64,000 nt of DNA from Amycolatopsis alkalitolerans (GCF_006152065.1 NZ_VDFW01000014.1:1-64000), one strand, 5' to 3'. Shown: positions 7,859 to 17,247, numbered from the stretch's first letter. Made by a program: numbers and translations. Notes: generated from the letters alone by a model not told the origin.

Positions 7859-8558
7859 CCTCGAGCCTCGCCTCGGCGCCGTCGAGACACCGATCGACCG
7901 AGTAGTCGAAGACGTCCGCGAAGTAGCTGTCGCGGCGCACGGGGTCCGACGCGACGGCATGAACGGACGCGCTCAGCGCGGCGAGCCCGGGCATCGTCGT
8001 GTCGTCCCGGTGGCTGCCCCATGCAGTCAGATTGCGTGCCCGCACCTCGGTGAGCCGGGTCTGTTCGTCCTCGACGGAGATGAAGTTGCAGATGACGTTC
8101 GACAGGAACTGGTAGATGTCGGGGCTCTCGTCACCGAAGCCCGCCGCCTGCAGCAGGCGCACGCCGCGGTCGATCGAGGGAGCGGCGGCCCAGACCGTCA
8201 CGCCGTGCACGGAGATCCGCCGCGCGACGCCTGGATAGCGGGTCAGGACCGTGCGCAGTTCGATGGCGAGGCGGCGGAACCACTCGCGCCAGTGCAGATC
8301 CTCCGGGGGGAGCGGGAACATGCCGATGACCCGGTTGACGACGGCGCTGACCACGGCCTCGCGGTCGCCGACGTGGTGATAGACCACGGCGGGATAGGCC
8401 TGCACCGCGGCCGCGAGCTGGCGCAGGGTCCAGTTGTCGAGCCCATGGCAGGCGGTCAGCTCCAGCGCCGCGGCCACGATCCCGTCCGGGGTGACGGCAG
8501 GAAGGCCCGCCGCGTCCCGGGAGCGGGGCCGGCCGGGTACCGCAGCAGAGTTCGCCAT
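7842..8558 (-). CDS. TetR-family transcriptional regulator
   Basis: A 238-residue regulator with a TetR-type helix-turn-helix at about residues 25-68 (WTLRQLAAAVQAYPAVVYHH) and a C-terminal domain of the tetracycline-repressor-like type. A 17-nt perfect dyad (ACTGGCA-N3-TGCCAGT) lies 30 bases upstream of its ATG, which suggests autoregulation. No obvious target transporter or enzyme is divergent to it; the gene upstream is a valine-type dehydrogenase on the same strand. Its end overlaps vanW convergently. Confidence 0.87.
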   Translation of the reverse strand: MANSAAVPGRPRSRDAAGLPAVTPDGIVAAALELTACHGLDNWTLRQLAAAVQAYPAVVYHHVGDREAVVSAVVNRVIGMFPLPPEDLHWREWFRRLAIELRTVLTRYPGVARRISVHGVTVWAAAPSIDRGVRLLQAAGFGDESPDIYQFLSNVICNFISVEDEQTRLTEVRARNLTAWGSHRDDTTMPGLAALSASVHAVASDPVRRDSYFADVFDYSVDRCLDGAEARLEVIRRT

Positions 8559-8588
8559 GGCGTTACCCTAGCGGGCCCCTCCGGCGTT

Positions 8589-8605
8589 ACTGGCAGCCTG
8601 CCAGT
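8589..8605. promoter_or_regulatory. Perfect 17-nt dyad, operator candidate for the adjacent TetR
   Basis: ACTGGCA-GCC-TGCCAGT has seven-base perfect arms around a three-base spacer, located between the stop of the valine-type dehydrogenase and the tetR start, about 30 bases before the latter. Position and symmetry fit a TetR autoregulatory operator. Confidence 0.6.
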
Positions 8606-8649
8606 TTCTCCCGCGAGTCGGCTCTCGCTACACCAGAGTCGGGCTTTCG

Positions 8650-9723
8650 TCAGGGCGTCAGGATCGTCCGCAACCGGCCCACTTCGGACATCCGCCGTTC
8701 GGCCAGCCGGTCGGCGGCCGTGGCCGGCGGCACGCCTTCCGCCGCCGCGAGCGCGAACACCGCCAGCGTCGTGTCGAAGATCGACGCGGCCTTGCGCTTG
8801 GCGCGGGCGAAGTCGAAACCGTGCAGCTCGTCGCTGACCTGGAAGACGCCACCGGCGTTCACCAGATAGTCCGGGGCGTACAGGATCCCGCGCTCCTCCA
8901 GCTGCTTTTCGATGTCCGGGGTCGCCAGCTGGTTGTTCGCCGCGCCGCAGACGATCTCCGCGCGCAGCGCCGGTACCGTCCGGGCGTTCAGCGCGCCGCC
9001 GAGCGCGCACGGGGCGAAGACGTCCAGCGGGGAGGCCGCCAGCGCGTCCGCGTCCTGGGCGACCTCGACCTCCGGATGCGCCGCCCGCACCCGTTCGATC
9101 GCCGCCGGGGACACGTCGCTGATCATCACGCGCGCCCCGGCCTCGAGTAGATGCTCGACGAGGATGTGCCCGACCTTGCCGACCCCGGCGACGCCGACCC
9201 GCCGCCCGGCCAGCTCGGCCGAACCCCACCGGTGCGAAGCGCACGCGCGCATCCCCTGGTACACACCGAAAGCCGTCAGCACCGACGAGTCACCGGCACC
9301 ACCGTCGTCCGCCGAGCGGCCGGTCACGAACCGGGTTTCCCGCGCGACGACATCCATGTCGTGGACGTACGTCCCCACATCGCACGCCGTGATGTACCGC
9401 CCGCCTAGCGATTGCACGAAGCGCCCGTACGCCCGCAGCAGCGCCTCGGTCTTGGCCGTCGCCGGATCACCGATGATGACGGCCTTCCCGCCGCCGAGAT
9501 CGAGCCCGGCGAGAGCGTTCTTGTAGGCCATCCCCTTCGACAGGGCCAGCACGTCGGCGAGCGCGGCTTCCTCTGTCTCGTAGGGGTAGAACCGGGTGCC
9601 GCCGAGCGCGGGGCCCAGTGCGGTGGAGTAGATCGCGATGATCGCCTTCAGGCCGCTCGCCCGGTCCTGGCAGAACACGACCTGTTCGTGGCCGCTCTCG
9701 CGGCCGAATATCCCGTCGGTCAC
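8650..9723 (-). CDS. vdh: Valine (Leu/Phe/Val-type) dehydrogenase
   Basis: A 357-residue amino-acid dehydrogenase of the Glu/Leu/Phe/Val family. The N-terminal substrate domain shows [10 protein letters not shown] and [19 protein letters not shown] with the catalytic lysine; the C-terminal NAD-binding domain shows [17 protein letters not shown], and [11 protein letters not shown] follows. It catalyses oxidative deamination of branched-chain amino acids to keto acids, important in actinomycetes as a source of acyl-CoA precursors. The length and the actinobacterial setting favour valine dehydrogenase over leucine dehydrogenase, but specificity is not proven. The GTG at 9723 has a GAGGAG site. 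Confidence 0.88.
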   Translation of the reverse strand: MTDGIFGRESGHEQVVFCQDRASGLKAIIAIYSTALGPALGGTRFYPYETEEAALADVLALSKGMAYKNALAGLDLGGGKAVIIGDPATAKTEALLRAYGRFVQSLGGRYITACDVGTYVHDMDVVARETRFVTGRSADDGGAGDSSVLTAFGVYQGMRACASHRWGSAELAGRRVGVAGVGKVGHILVEHLLEAGARVMISDVSPAAIERVRAAHPEVEVAQDADALAASPLDVFAPCALGGALNARTVPALRAEIVCGAANNQLATPDIEKQLEERGILYAPDYLVNAGGVFQVSDELHGFDFARAKRKAASIFDTTLAVFALAAAEGVPPATAADRLAERRMSEVGRLRTILTP

Positions 9724-9778
9724 GGTGGTGACTCCTCATCAACGGCCGGCCGCTCGTGGCGCCGGTTCGGTTGTGGTC

Positions 9779-9802
9779 GGGCGGGAAGGTCCTTCCCCGC
9801 CC
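9779..9802 (-). terminator. GC-rich hairpin between kynA and vdh
   Basis: GGGCGGGAA and TTCCCCGCCC form a strong stem with one bulged C and a short loop, after the kynA stop and before vdh on the same strand. There is no clear T-tract, so it may be a weak terminator, attenuator or mRNA-stabilising hairpin. Confidence 0.4.
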
Positions 9803-9835
9803 TACCAGCAACCTAGCGGTCCGGCCCGCCGGCGA

Positions 9836-10561
9836 CTAGAGATCACGCCGGATGGCCCACAGCTCGGGGAACACGGGGTGGAACAGGGTGCCGCGGAGGT
9901 ACGCGGCGCCGGACGAGCCGCCGGTGCCCGCCTTGTCTCCGATCGTGCGCTCGACCATCTTCACGTGCCGGTAGCGCCACTCCTGCATGCCTTCGTCGAG
10001 GTCGACGAGGTGTTCCGCGACCACCGCCTGGCCGCCGTCGTCGGCGTAGACCCGCGGGAGGTCGTCCTCGTAGCCCTGAGTCTTCAGGTACGCGAGGAAC
10101 GACTCCCACAGCGACGGGCGGGACATCGCTTCCGCGATCCGCCGCCGGCCCGCGCTGCCCTCCGGGTAGTGCTCGACCGCCCGCTCGTCGCGCCGGCCCA
10201 GCACCGCCTCCAGCTCCCGGAACTGGGCCGACTGGAACCCGCTGGACTCGTCGAGCCGTGCCCGGAAGCTGGTGAACTGGCTGGGCGTCATCGTCTCCAG
10301 CACGTCGATCTGCGCGACCACGACCTTCAGTACGGTCAGGATGCGCCGCAGCGTGCGGATCGCGCGCGCCGTGTCACCGGCTTCGAGCCGTTCTTGCAGG
10401 TACGCCAGTTCGTGCAGCAATTGCTTGAACCACAGCTCGTAAACCTGGTGGATGACGATGAACAGCATCTCGTCGTGTTCTTCCGAGCGCGGCCGTTGCG
10501 CGCCGAGGATCTCGTCGAGCGCGAGGTAGGACGTGTACGTCAGCGAGGCGTCTTGTGCCAT
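9836..10561 (-). CDS. kynA: Tryptophan 2,3-dioxygenase
   Basis: A 241-residue heme dioxygenase opening the indole ring of tryptophan to N-formylkynurenine, the first step of kynurenine catabolism. Diagnostic segments are FIVIHQVYELWFKQLLHEL near the N terminus, EWRYRHVKMVERTIG with the proximal heme histidine, GTGGSSGAAYLRGTL, and the FPELW end. It is somewhat shorter than typical bacterial enzymes (about 260-280 residues), mainly at the N terminus, but all core motifs are present. The usual partner kynU is not adjacent; upstream lies only a remnant of a hydrolase gene. Confidence 0.93.
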   Translation of the reverse strand: MAQDASLTYTSYLALDEILGAQRPRSEEHDEMLFIVIHQVYELWFKQLLHELAYLQERLEAGDTARAIRTLRRILTVLKVVVAQIDVLETMTPSQFTSFRARLDESSGFQSAQFRELEAVLGRRDERAVEHYPEGSAGRRRIAEAMSRPSLWESFLAYLKTQGYEDDLPRVYADDGGQAVVAEHLVDLDEGMQEWRYRHVKMVERTIGDKAGTGGSSGAAYLRGTLFHPVFPELWAIRRDL

Positions 10562-10564
10562 GCC

Positions 10565-10762
10565 TCAGACTAAAGGCTCGCGCTCGTCGAGTCCGGCCAC
10601 GAACCGGTCCAGCCTGGCGGCGATCCGGCCGGGTACCTCCAGCGGCGACAGGTGCCCGGGCCCGCCGAGGACGGCCATGGTCGCGGTGGGCAGGACCGGC
10701 AGCAGGCGCTGGGCCAGCACCGCGGGCGGATCGACCCGGTCGTGCTCGCGCCAGCCTGGCAC
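10565..10762 (-). pseudogene. C-terminal remnant of an alpha/beta hydrolase
   Basis: The 65-residue minus-strand frame reads like the last part of an alpha/beta hydrolase: WREHDRVDPPAVLAQRLLPV is the strand-Asp region and GGPGHLSPLEVPGRIAARL contains the catalytic-histidine motif (G-H-L-S-P). The nucleophile elbow and most of the fold are missing, and the next gene (ridA) ends only 28 nt upstream. It is therefore a truncated remnant lying just before kynA, not a functional enzyme, although a GTG at 10762 could still start a short peptide. Confidence 0.55.
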
Positions 10763-10790
10763 CCGGCGCGTTCGCGGAGTCGGTGCGCGG

Positions 10791-11204
10791 CTAGCGGCCG
10801 TCCGGATCGTCCGCCAGTGCCGCGGTCACGTCCAGTTCGACCAGTTGCCCTGGAAATCCCAGGCAGGCCACCCCGAGCAGGGTGCTCGCCGTGCTGAACG
10901 CGGGGCCCAGTTTCGACGCCGTCAGCCTGTCCCACACCGCCGACAGGTCCGCGCGGTCATTGCTCACCACGTAGATCACCGTGCGGACGACGTCCTCGGG
11001 CGTCGCCCCGGCGGCTGTCAACGCGAGAAAAGTATTGTTGACAATCTGGTCAGCCTGGTCCAGCAAACCCGGGGCGATCGACCCGCCCGGGTCGAGCGGA
11101 CTCTGGCCGGCGAGGAACACCATCCGTCGCGCCTCGACCGTCGTGACATGGTGGTAGCCCGGAGTCGCGTGCAATCCGGGTGGGTTGCGGCGTTCAATGG
11201 TCAC
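10791..11204 (-). CDS. RidA-family protein (YjgF/YER057c/UK114)
   Basis: A 137-residue RidA-like protein from a GTG at 11204. It shows the family core: FLAGQSPLDPGG, a DQADQIVNNTFLALTAAGAT helix, and the active-site arginine strand VVRTVIYVVS, ending with LGFPGQLVELDVTAAL. RidA proteins hydrolyse reactive enamine/imine intermediates or act in related catabolic roles; this one belongs to a divergent subgroup because the usual C-terminal Glu motif is altered. It is divergent from mtnA with only 27 nt between the starts, so the two promoters must overlap. Confidence 0.85.
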   Translation of the reverse strand: MTIERRNPPGLHATPGYHHVTTVEARRMVFLAGQSPLDPGGSIAPGLLDQADQIVNNTFLALTAAGATPEDVVRTVIYVVSNDRADLSAVWDRLTASKLGPAFSTASTLLGVACLGFPGQLVELDVTAALADDPDGR

Positions 11205-11231
11205 GAACGGGACTGTGCCAGGAGGCGGGCC

Positions 11232-12212
11232 ATGCGCCGAACGATTAACTGGGCGGGCGACGCGATCGAGATCATCGACCAGCGCGCGCTGCCCGGTGTC
11301 TACCGCACACTGCGCTTGTCGACAATCGACGAACTGATCGACGCGATCCGCACCCTCGCCGTCCGCGGGGCGCCCGCACTCGGCGCCGCGGGCGCGCTCG
11401 GGGTGGCGTTGTCCGCGCTCATCCACGACGGCGACGAGAACGCGGTCCGCGCCGACGCGAAAAGGATCGCGGACGCGCGGCCGACGGCGGTGAACCTGAG
11501 CTGGGGTGTCCGCCGCGCGCTCGCCTTTCTCCCGGACGGCCACGAATTGGTGCTCGCCGGGGCAATGGCTCTTCTGGACGAGGACGAACGGGTGAATCGG
11601 AAGGCATCCGAACGGGCGGCCGAATTCGTTCTCGACCGCTGCGGACGCCGCCCGCTGCGCCTGCTCACGCACTGCAACGCGGGGCGACTGGCGACCGTCG
11701 GCTGGGGGACCGCGCTCGGCGTGGTGTGGCACCTGCGGGCGGCCGGGCACCTGGATCACGTGTTCGCCGACGAGACCCGCCCGCTGCTGCAGGGCGCCCG
11801 GCTGACCGCCTGGGAACTGGCCGAGGCGGGCGTGCCCTACCGGCTCCTCCCCGACTCCGCCGCGGCCTCGGCCATCGCGCGGGACCTGGTCGACTGCGTG
11901 GTCGTGGGGGCCGACCGGATCGCCGCGAACGGCGACGTGGCCAACAAGGTCGGCACGTATCCCCTGGCACTCGCCGCGGCCAGGCACCGGGTGCCCTTCG
12001 TCGTCGTCGCCCCGATGTCCACAGTGGACCCAGAGATCCCCGACGGTGGCGGTATCGTCATCGAGGAGCGCCCGGCCGGCGAGGTCACGGAGTTCGCCGG
12101 GCACCGGGTGGCCCCGGCGAACGCGGCCGTGTTCAACCCCGCCTTCGATGTCACACCAGCCGAACTGATCACCGCGATCGTGACCGAAGAGGGTTTTTAC
12201 CCTTTCGGGTGA
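11232..12212 (+). CDS. mtnA: S-methyl-5-thioribose-1-phosphate isomerase
   Basis: A 326-residue eIF2B-related aldose-ketose isomerase of the methionine salvage pathway, converting methylthioribose-1-phosphate to methylthioribulose-1-phosphate. Signature features are AVRGAPALGAAGALG, the catalytic cysteine in LLTHCNAGRLATVGWGTALG, DETRPLLQGARLTAWEL and the catalytic aspartate in VVVGADRIAANGDVANKVGT. The ATG at 11232 directly follows an AGGAGG site; the long open frame upstream is not coding. No other salvage genes are nearby. Confidence 0.95.
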   Translation: MRRTINWAGDAIEIIDQRALPGVYRTLRLSTIDELIDAIRTLAVRGAPALGAAGALGVALSALIHDGDENAVRADAKRIADARPTAVNLSWGVRRALAFLPDGHELVLAGAMALLDEDERVNRKASERAAEFVLDRCGRRPLRLLTHCNAGRLATVGWGTALGVVWHLRAAGHLDHVFADETRPLLQGARLTAWELAEAGVPYRLLPDSAAASAIARDLVDCVVVGADRIAANGDVANKVGTYPLALAAARHRVPFVVVAPMSTVDPEIPDGGGIVIEERPAGEVTEFAGHRVAPANAAVFNPAFDVTPAELITAIVTEEGFYPFG

Positions 12213-12341
12213 AATGACCGGTTCCCGACGATGTGTGGGAAACAGACTTTTTCCCTGTTGTGCAATTTTTCCTTCCCCTGGCCGGTTTTCGCATCTAATC
12301 TCTGCGCAGTTCCGCCTTTCACGGAAGAGGGGAAGTCCGTA

Positions 12342-14276
12342 GTGCGAAGAGCTCTCACCCTGGCCGTTTCACTCGCCCTCGCGGGTGGCGCGGCCGCCGC
12401 GATCCCGGCGACGGCCGCCGCGCAGGGGCGTGCGGTGATCCCGCTGTCCCACCCACAATGGGCCACGCCGCAGTCCAAGGTCGCCGACACCACGTCGTCC
12501 TCGAAGCTGGACTTCCGCGTGTACCTGTCGATGCGCGACCAGGCCGGCGCGGAAGCCACCGCGCGGGCGGTCAGCGACCCGTCGAGCAAGACCTACCGCC
12601 AGTACCTCAGCCCGGAACAGGTCCGCGACCGGTTCGGCGCGAGCGACGCGACTGTGAACTCGGTGCACGACTGGCTCTCCGGTAGCGGCTTCTCGATCGG
12701 GGCCGTGCCGTCGAACAAGGCGTACGTCGAGGCCACCGGTACCGCCGACCAGGTTGAAAAGGCCTTCGCGGTCGACCTGGGCAAGTACAAGGTCGAAGGC
12801 CAGGTCCTGCGCGCGGCCGACCGGGAGCTTTCGGTGCCGACGTCGCTCGCGAGCGACGTGCTCGGCGTGGTCGGGGTGGACCAGGCCGACCAGTTGCTCA
12901 AGCCCGACCACACCACCGGCAGCCCTGGCGATGTCCCACCGTCGGCCGGTTTCCGCAACGCCCCGCCGTGCGGCAGCTACTACGGCCAGAAGGTGGACAC
13001 CACCGACCCGGCCTACGGCGGCAAGAACCTGCCGTATGCCCCGTGCGGGTACACGCCCGCCCAACTGCGGTCGGCCTACGGGATCGACAAGGCGCACGCG
13101 GACGGCAGCGGCACGACCGTCGCCATCGTGGACGCCTTCGCTTCGCCGACGCTGTACGCGGACGCGGCCGAGTACGCCAAGCGCAACGACCCGGCGCACC
13201 CGCTGGCGAAGTCGCAGTTCTCGGAGAAGATCTTCCCGACCAACCCGGCGCAGGAGCCGCCGAACCAGTGTGACGCCGCCGGCTGGTACGGCGAGCAGAC
13301 ACTGGACGTCGAGGCCGTGCACGCGATGGCGCCCGGCGCGCACATCCTCTACGTGGGCGGTTCCGACTGCCAGGACGCGTCACTGGACCAGGCGCTGAAC
13401 TGGATCGTCGCCGGCCACACCGCCGACGTCATCAGCAACTCCTACGGCGACGCGGGCGAGGACATCCCCGCTTCCGAGGTGCGGGTCTGGAACCAGATCG
13501 CCATCCAGGCCGCGGCCGAGGGCATCAGCGTCCTGTTCTCCTCCGGTGACAGCGGCGACGAGGCCGCCCGGCTGGGCACCCCGTCTGCCGACTTCCCCGC
13601 CTCCGACCCGTGGGTCACCGCGGTCGGCGGGACCAGCCTCGCCATCGGCCAGAACGGCCAGAAGCTGTTCGAAACCGGTTGGGAGACCGGCAAGAGCACC
13701 CTCACCAACGGCGCCTGGGTGCCCGGCCCGCCGGGGAGCTACGTCTACGGTTCGGGTGGCGGCACCAGCGTGCTGTTCGGCCAGCCCTTCTACCAGCAGG
13801 GTGTCGTGCCGGACGCGCTGTCCACACAGAACCAGCACGGTAAGCACAAGGGCCGCGTCGTACCCGACATCTCGGCGATCGGTGATCCCAACACCGGTTT
13901 CCTGATCGGCCAGACGCAGACCTTCCCGGACGGCGTGTACTACGACCAGTACCGCATCGGCGGCACGAGCCTCGCGTCGCCTGTCCTGGCCGGGATCGTG
14001 GCGGTGTCGGACAGCCTCACCCACTACTCCCACGGGTTCCTCAACCCGCTGGAGTACACGGTCGCGGCCCGGACGCCGGCGATCACCGACGTCGGGCACG
14101 TCGACGGCGGGGTGACCCGGGTGGACTACGCCAACTCGGTGGACAGTTCGGACGGGGTGATCGTCTCGGAGCGGACGTTCGACTACCCGAACCTGACGAT
14201 CCACACCACGGGTGGCTACGACAACGTCACCGGTCTCGGTTCGCCCAACGGGATGGCATTCCTGCTGATGCCGTAA
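12342..14276 (+). CDS. Secreted S53-family serine-carboxyl peptidase (sedolisin/kumamolisin-like)
   Basis: A 644-residue secreted protease. The GTG at 12342, after a GAAGAGGGGAAG site, gives a signal peptide (VRRALTLAVSLALAGG... ending near AAAQ); the upstream in-frame ATG would ruin it. An N-terminal activation pro-domain (about 40-190, with PSSKTYRQYLSPEQVRDRFG) is followed by the catalytic domain: E and D in GEQTLDVE, the oxyanion Asp region SNSYGDAGED, and the serine in IGGTSLASP. The C-terminal D-rich and GLGSPNG segment fits the calcium site of the family. It probably works in acidic extracellular protein degradation. A strong terminator follows. Confidence 0.93.
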   Translation: MRRALTLAVSLALAGGAAAAIPATAAAQGRAVIPLSHPQWATPQSKVADTTSSSKLDFRVYLSMRDQAGAEATARAVSDPSSKTYRQYLSPEQVRDRFGASDATVNSVHDWLSGSGFSIGAVPSNKAYVEATGTADQVEKAFAVDLGKYKVEGQVLRAADRELSVPTSLASDVLGVVGVDQADQLLKPDHTTGSPGDVPPSAGFRNAPPCGSYYGQKVDTTDPAYGGKNLPYAPCGYTPAQLRSAYGIDKAHADGSGTTVAIVDAFASPTLYADAAEYAKRNDPAHPLAKSQFSEKIFPTNPAQEPPNQCDAAGWYGEQTLDVEAVHAMAPGAHILYVGGSDCQDASLDQALNWIVAGHTADVISNSYGDAGEDIPASEVRVWNQIAIQAAAEGISVLFSSGDSGDEAARLGTPSADFPASDPWVTAVGGTSLAIGQNGQKLFETGWETGKSTLTNGAWVPGPPGSYVYGSGGGTSVLFGQPFYQQGVVPDALSTQNQHGKHKGRVVPDISAIGDPNTGFLIGQTQTFPDGVYYDQYRIGGTSLASPVLAGIVAVSDSLTHYSHGFLNPLEYTVAARTPAITDVGHVDGGVTRVDYANSVDSSDGVIVSERTFDYPNLTIHTTGGYDNVTGLGSPNGMAFLLMP

Positions 14277-14288
14277 GTTCCCCGGAAG

Positions 14289-14328
14289 AAAAGGGCCGGC
14301 TTCCCGCTCGGGAGGCCGGCCCTTTTCC
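14289..14328 (+). terminator. Strong intrinsic terminator after the S53 peptidase gene
   Basis: AAAAGGGCCGGC and GCCGGCCCTTTT form a 12-bp perfect stem, with an inner CCC/GGG pairing in the loop, and the A/T ends serve as U-tracts on both strands. It sits 12 nt after the peptidase stop and before the convergent FAD/Fe-S gene, so it can work bidirectionally. Confidence 0.92.
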
Positions 14329-14396
14329 TTACCAGGCAACGGGCATCGTGCGCGGGCCGCAGCACCGGTTCACGTCACCGACCTTGACGTCCTCAG

Positions 14397-17165
14397 CTAA
14401 CCGTGCCTGAGCGCGTCCCGGACCAGCTCCGCCAGGTGGACGGGCGAACGTCGCGACTCCTGCGCGATCTGCGTGCGGCAACTGAAGCCGTCGGAGATGA
14501 CGACGGTTTCCGGCGCAGCTTCGCGGATCGCGGGCAGCATCCGGTCCTCGGCCACCGCCTTCGACACCTCGTAGTGCCCGCGCTCGAAACCGAAGTTGCC
14601 GGCGAGACCGCAGCAACCGGAGTCCAATGTGGAGTTCCGGATACCCGCCCTGGCCATGAGTTTCTCGTCGGCGGAAAAGCCGAGCTCGGCGTGCTGGTGG
14701 CAGTGCACCTGGGTGATGGCGTCGATGTCCAGTTCCCGCAACGGAAGTTCGGCTTGCTCGAGAAGCTCGGCGAACGTGCGCGTGCGCTCGGCGAGCAGCA
14801 CGGCCGTTTTGTCGCCGGGCATCAGGTGCCCGAGATCACCGCGGAACAGGGCCGTGCAGCTGGGTTCGAGTCCGACGACCTCGTACCCGGCGTCGAGATA
14901 CGGTTCGAGCACCGCGAGAGTCCGCCCCAGCACGCGTTTCGCCATGCCCAGCTGACCGGTGGAGACCCAGGTCAGTCCACAACAGACGTTCTTCTCCGGC
15001 ACCACGACCTGGTACCCGGCGGCTTCGAGAACCTCGGTCGCCGCGTGCAGGACCTGTGGAGTGAGGTAGTTGTTGAACGAGTCCGGCCACAGCACGACCG
15101 GTTTGCCGCCCTCACGCGGCTTTCGCGACCGCGTGTACGGCCTTTCGGCGAAAGTGGGCAGCTGACGTTCCGGCGCTATCCCGCCGAGACGCTTGGCGAG
15201 CGCGGCGATCCGCGGCCTGCGCAGCGCGGCATTGGCGAGTTTCGGCGCCAGCGCGGAGACGCGAAGCCACAGCGGCAGCCAGCCCATCGAGTAATGCGAC
15301 AGCGGGCGGATCCGGCCCTTGTAGTGCTGGTGCTGAAACTCGGCCTTGTAAGTCGCCATATCGACATCGACCGGGCAGTCCGAGAGGCATCCCTTGCAGG
15401 ACAGGCACAGGTCGAGCGCGTCGCGCACCTCTTCCGAGCGAAAGCCGTCCGTGATCAGCTCGCCATTGACCATCTCGGCGAGCAGGTGCGCGCGGCCGCG
15501 CGTGGAGTGCCTCTCCTCGCGAGTGGCCCGGTAGCTCGGGCACATCACGCCGCCGCCGCTGGTGTTCCGGCATTTCCCGACGCCGACGCACCTCCGAATC
15601 GCCTCGCCAAAGCTGCCGTGGTCGCGCGGATATCCCAGCGTCACGGGGACATTCGGCGCCCGGAGGCGCAGGTCCGCGTCAAATCGCCGCGGCCGGACGA
15701 GTACGCCCGGGTTCATCCGGCCGTCCGGATCGAAGATCCCCTTGAACCGCTCGAACAGCGTCATCATCTCGGCGCTGTACATCCGCGGCAGCAGTTCGGA
15801 ACGGGCCTGCCCGTCTCCGTGCTCTCCCGACAACGACCCGCCATGGGCGGCGACCAGATCGGCGGCGTCTTCCATGAACGACCGGAAGTTCGCGATGCCG
15901 GCCGTGGTCAGCAGGTCGAAGTCGATGCGCATGTGGAGGCAACCTTCACCGAAATGGCCGTACACCACGGTTTTCCGACCGTGCTGGGCGAGTAGCCGCT
16001 TGAGCTCGCGCAGGTACGCGCCGAGCCGCTCGGGCGGTACCGCCGCGTCCTCCCAGCCCGGCCACGCTTCCGAGCCGTCGGTCATCCGGGTCGCGAGGCC
16101 CGCGCCTTCCTCACGGATACGCCACAACCGGCGCTGTGCCGCGGGATCGGTCAGCACCCCGTGCGGGCGGCGCAGTTCGCGCGCCAGTTCCTCGGCGCGC
16201 TGCCGCGCGTCTTCACCGGACAGCTCCACCATGAGCCAGGCATTGCCTTCGGGCAGGCCGGAATCGCGCGCGCCGGGCAGCCCGATGTCGATTCCTTCGA
16301 CGGTGAGCGGGTTCCTGACCAGGATGGCGGGAACGGCGTCGGCGGCGTCGATGTCGCTGCCGAAGCCGAACACGGCCAGCACCCGGGATTTCGGCAGGTC
16401 GACCAGGCTGACGGTCGCGTCGAGGACCGTGACACAGGTACCTTCGCTGCCGACCAGTGCGCGGGCCACGTTGAACCCGTTCTCCGGCAACAGATGTTCG
16501 AGCCCGTAACCGGAGACCCGGCGGCCCCAGGCCGGCAGTTCCTTACGCAGCAGGCCGAGATTGCCGTCCACGAGGTCGCGAAGCTCGCGGAATACTCGGC
16601 CTTCGGTGCCAGGCAAGGCGGCTCGACGGTCCACTTCGGAACGGGAGGTCGCGCCGACGTCCATCCGGGTGCCGTCGTAGAGCAGCACTTCCATGCTCTC
16701 CACGTTGTCGGCCGTGCGTCCCCACGCGACGGAATGCGAACCGCATGCGTTGTTGCCGATCATGCCGCCGATCGTGCAGCGGCTGTGGGTGGACGGATCC
16801 GGGCCGAACCGCAGACCGGACGGTGCGGCGACGGCCTGCAGGTCGTCGAGCACGGTCCCGGGGGCGACGCGGGCGCGACGGCCTGCCATCTCGTGCACAC
16901 CGCTGAAGTAGCGGGAGGTGTCCAGGATCAGGCCGGGACCGGCGGCGTTGCCCGCGATGCTGGTGCCGCCGCCGCGGGCGATCACCGGCGCACCGGCCGC
17001 CCGGCACGCGGCGACGCCCGCGATGACGTCTTCGGCCGTCCGCGGCAGGACCACGCCCAGCGGTGCGTGGCGGTAGTTCGACGCGTCGGTGGTGTACAGC
17101 GCTAGGCTGCCCGCGTCGAATGCCGCGTCTTGCCCGGTCAGGAGCTCACGAAGGGTGTCGCGCAC
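14397..17165 (-). CDS. FAD-linked oxidase fused to Fe-S (heterodisulfide-reductase-like) domain
   Basis: A 922-residue fusion. The N-terminal half is a VAO-type FAD-binding oxidase (ARGGGTSIAGNAAGPGLILD, about 60-80, and GGMIGNNACGSHS) with the FAD-oxidase C domain (GHFGEGCLHMRIDF, GEHGDGQARSELLP). The second half has 4Fe-4S ligands (LCLSCKGCLSDCPVD) and two cysteine-rich CCG domains (EKNVCCGLTW, DSGCCGLAGNFG). This domain order is that of YdiJ/D-2-hydroxyacid or D-lactate dehydrogenases linked to the respiratory chain. The exact 2-hydroxyacid substrate is not shown. The GTG at 17165 has a GGACGG site; the longer open frame upstream is non-homologous. Confidence 0.88.
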   Translation of the reverse strand: MRDTLRELLTGQDAAFDAGSLALYTTDASNYRHAPLGVVLPRTAEDVIAGVAACRAAGAPVIARGGGTSIAGNAAGPGLILDTSRYFSGVHEMAGRRARVAPGTVLDDLQAVAAPSGLRFGPDPSTHSRCTIGGMIGNNACGSHSVAWGRTADNVESMEVLLYDGTRMDVGATSRSEVDRRAALPGTEGRVFRELRDLVDGNLGLLRKELPAWGRRVSGYGLEHLLPENGFNVARALVGSEGTCVTVLDATVSLVDLPKSRVLAVFGFGSDIDAADAVPAILVRNPLTVEGIDIGLPGARDSGLPEGNAWLMVELSGEDARQRAEELARELRRPHGVLTDPAAQRRLWRIREEGAGLATRMTDGSEAWPGWEDAAVPPERLGAYLRELKRLLAQHGRKTVVYGHFGEGCLHMRIDFDLLTTAGIANFRSFMEDAADLVAAHGGSLSGEHGDGQARSELLPRMYSAEMMTLFERFKGIFDPDGRMNPGVLVRPRRFDADLRLRAPNVPVTLGYPRDHGSFGEAIRRCVGVGKCRNTSGGGVMCPSYRATREERHSTRGRAHLLAEMVNGELITDGFRSEEVRDALDLCLSCKGCLSDCPVDVDMATYKAEFQHQHYKGRIRPLSHYSMGWLPLWLRVSALAPKLANAALRRPRIAALAKRLGGIAPERQLPTFAERPYTRSRKPREGGKPVVLWPDSFNNYLTPQVLHAATEVLEAAGYQVVVPEKNVCCGLTWVSTGQLGMAKRVLGRTLAVLEPYLDAGYEVVGLEPSCTALFRGDLGHLMPGDKTAVLLAERTRTFAELLEQAELPLRELDIDAITQVHCHQHAELGFSADEKLMARAGIRNSTLDSGCCGLAGNFGFERGHYEVSKAVAEDRMLPAIREAAPETVVISDGFSCRTQIAQESRRSPVHLAELVRDALRHG

Positions 17166-17247
17166 CCGTCCATTGAAACACCTCGCGTGTCCCGCCCACC
17201 GGCACGGCGGTCTTGCCCGCGCGACCGCGCTGGGTTTAGCTGGGGTC

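Noticed and set aside
6065..7960. A 631-codon frame antisense to the VanW gene
   Set aside because: Composition is Arg/His-rich with no recognisable domain, and it exists only because of GC-rich third positions.
11033..11048. ATTGTTGACAAT palindrome resembling a GntR operator
   Set aside because: It lies deep inside the ridA coding sequence at conserved codons, so it is probably coincidental.
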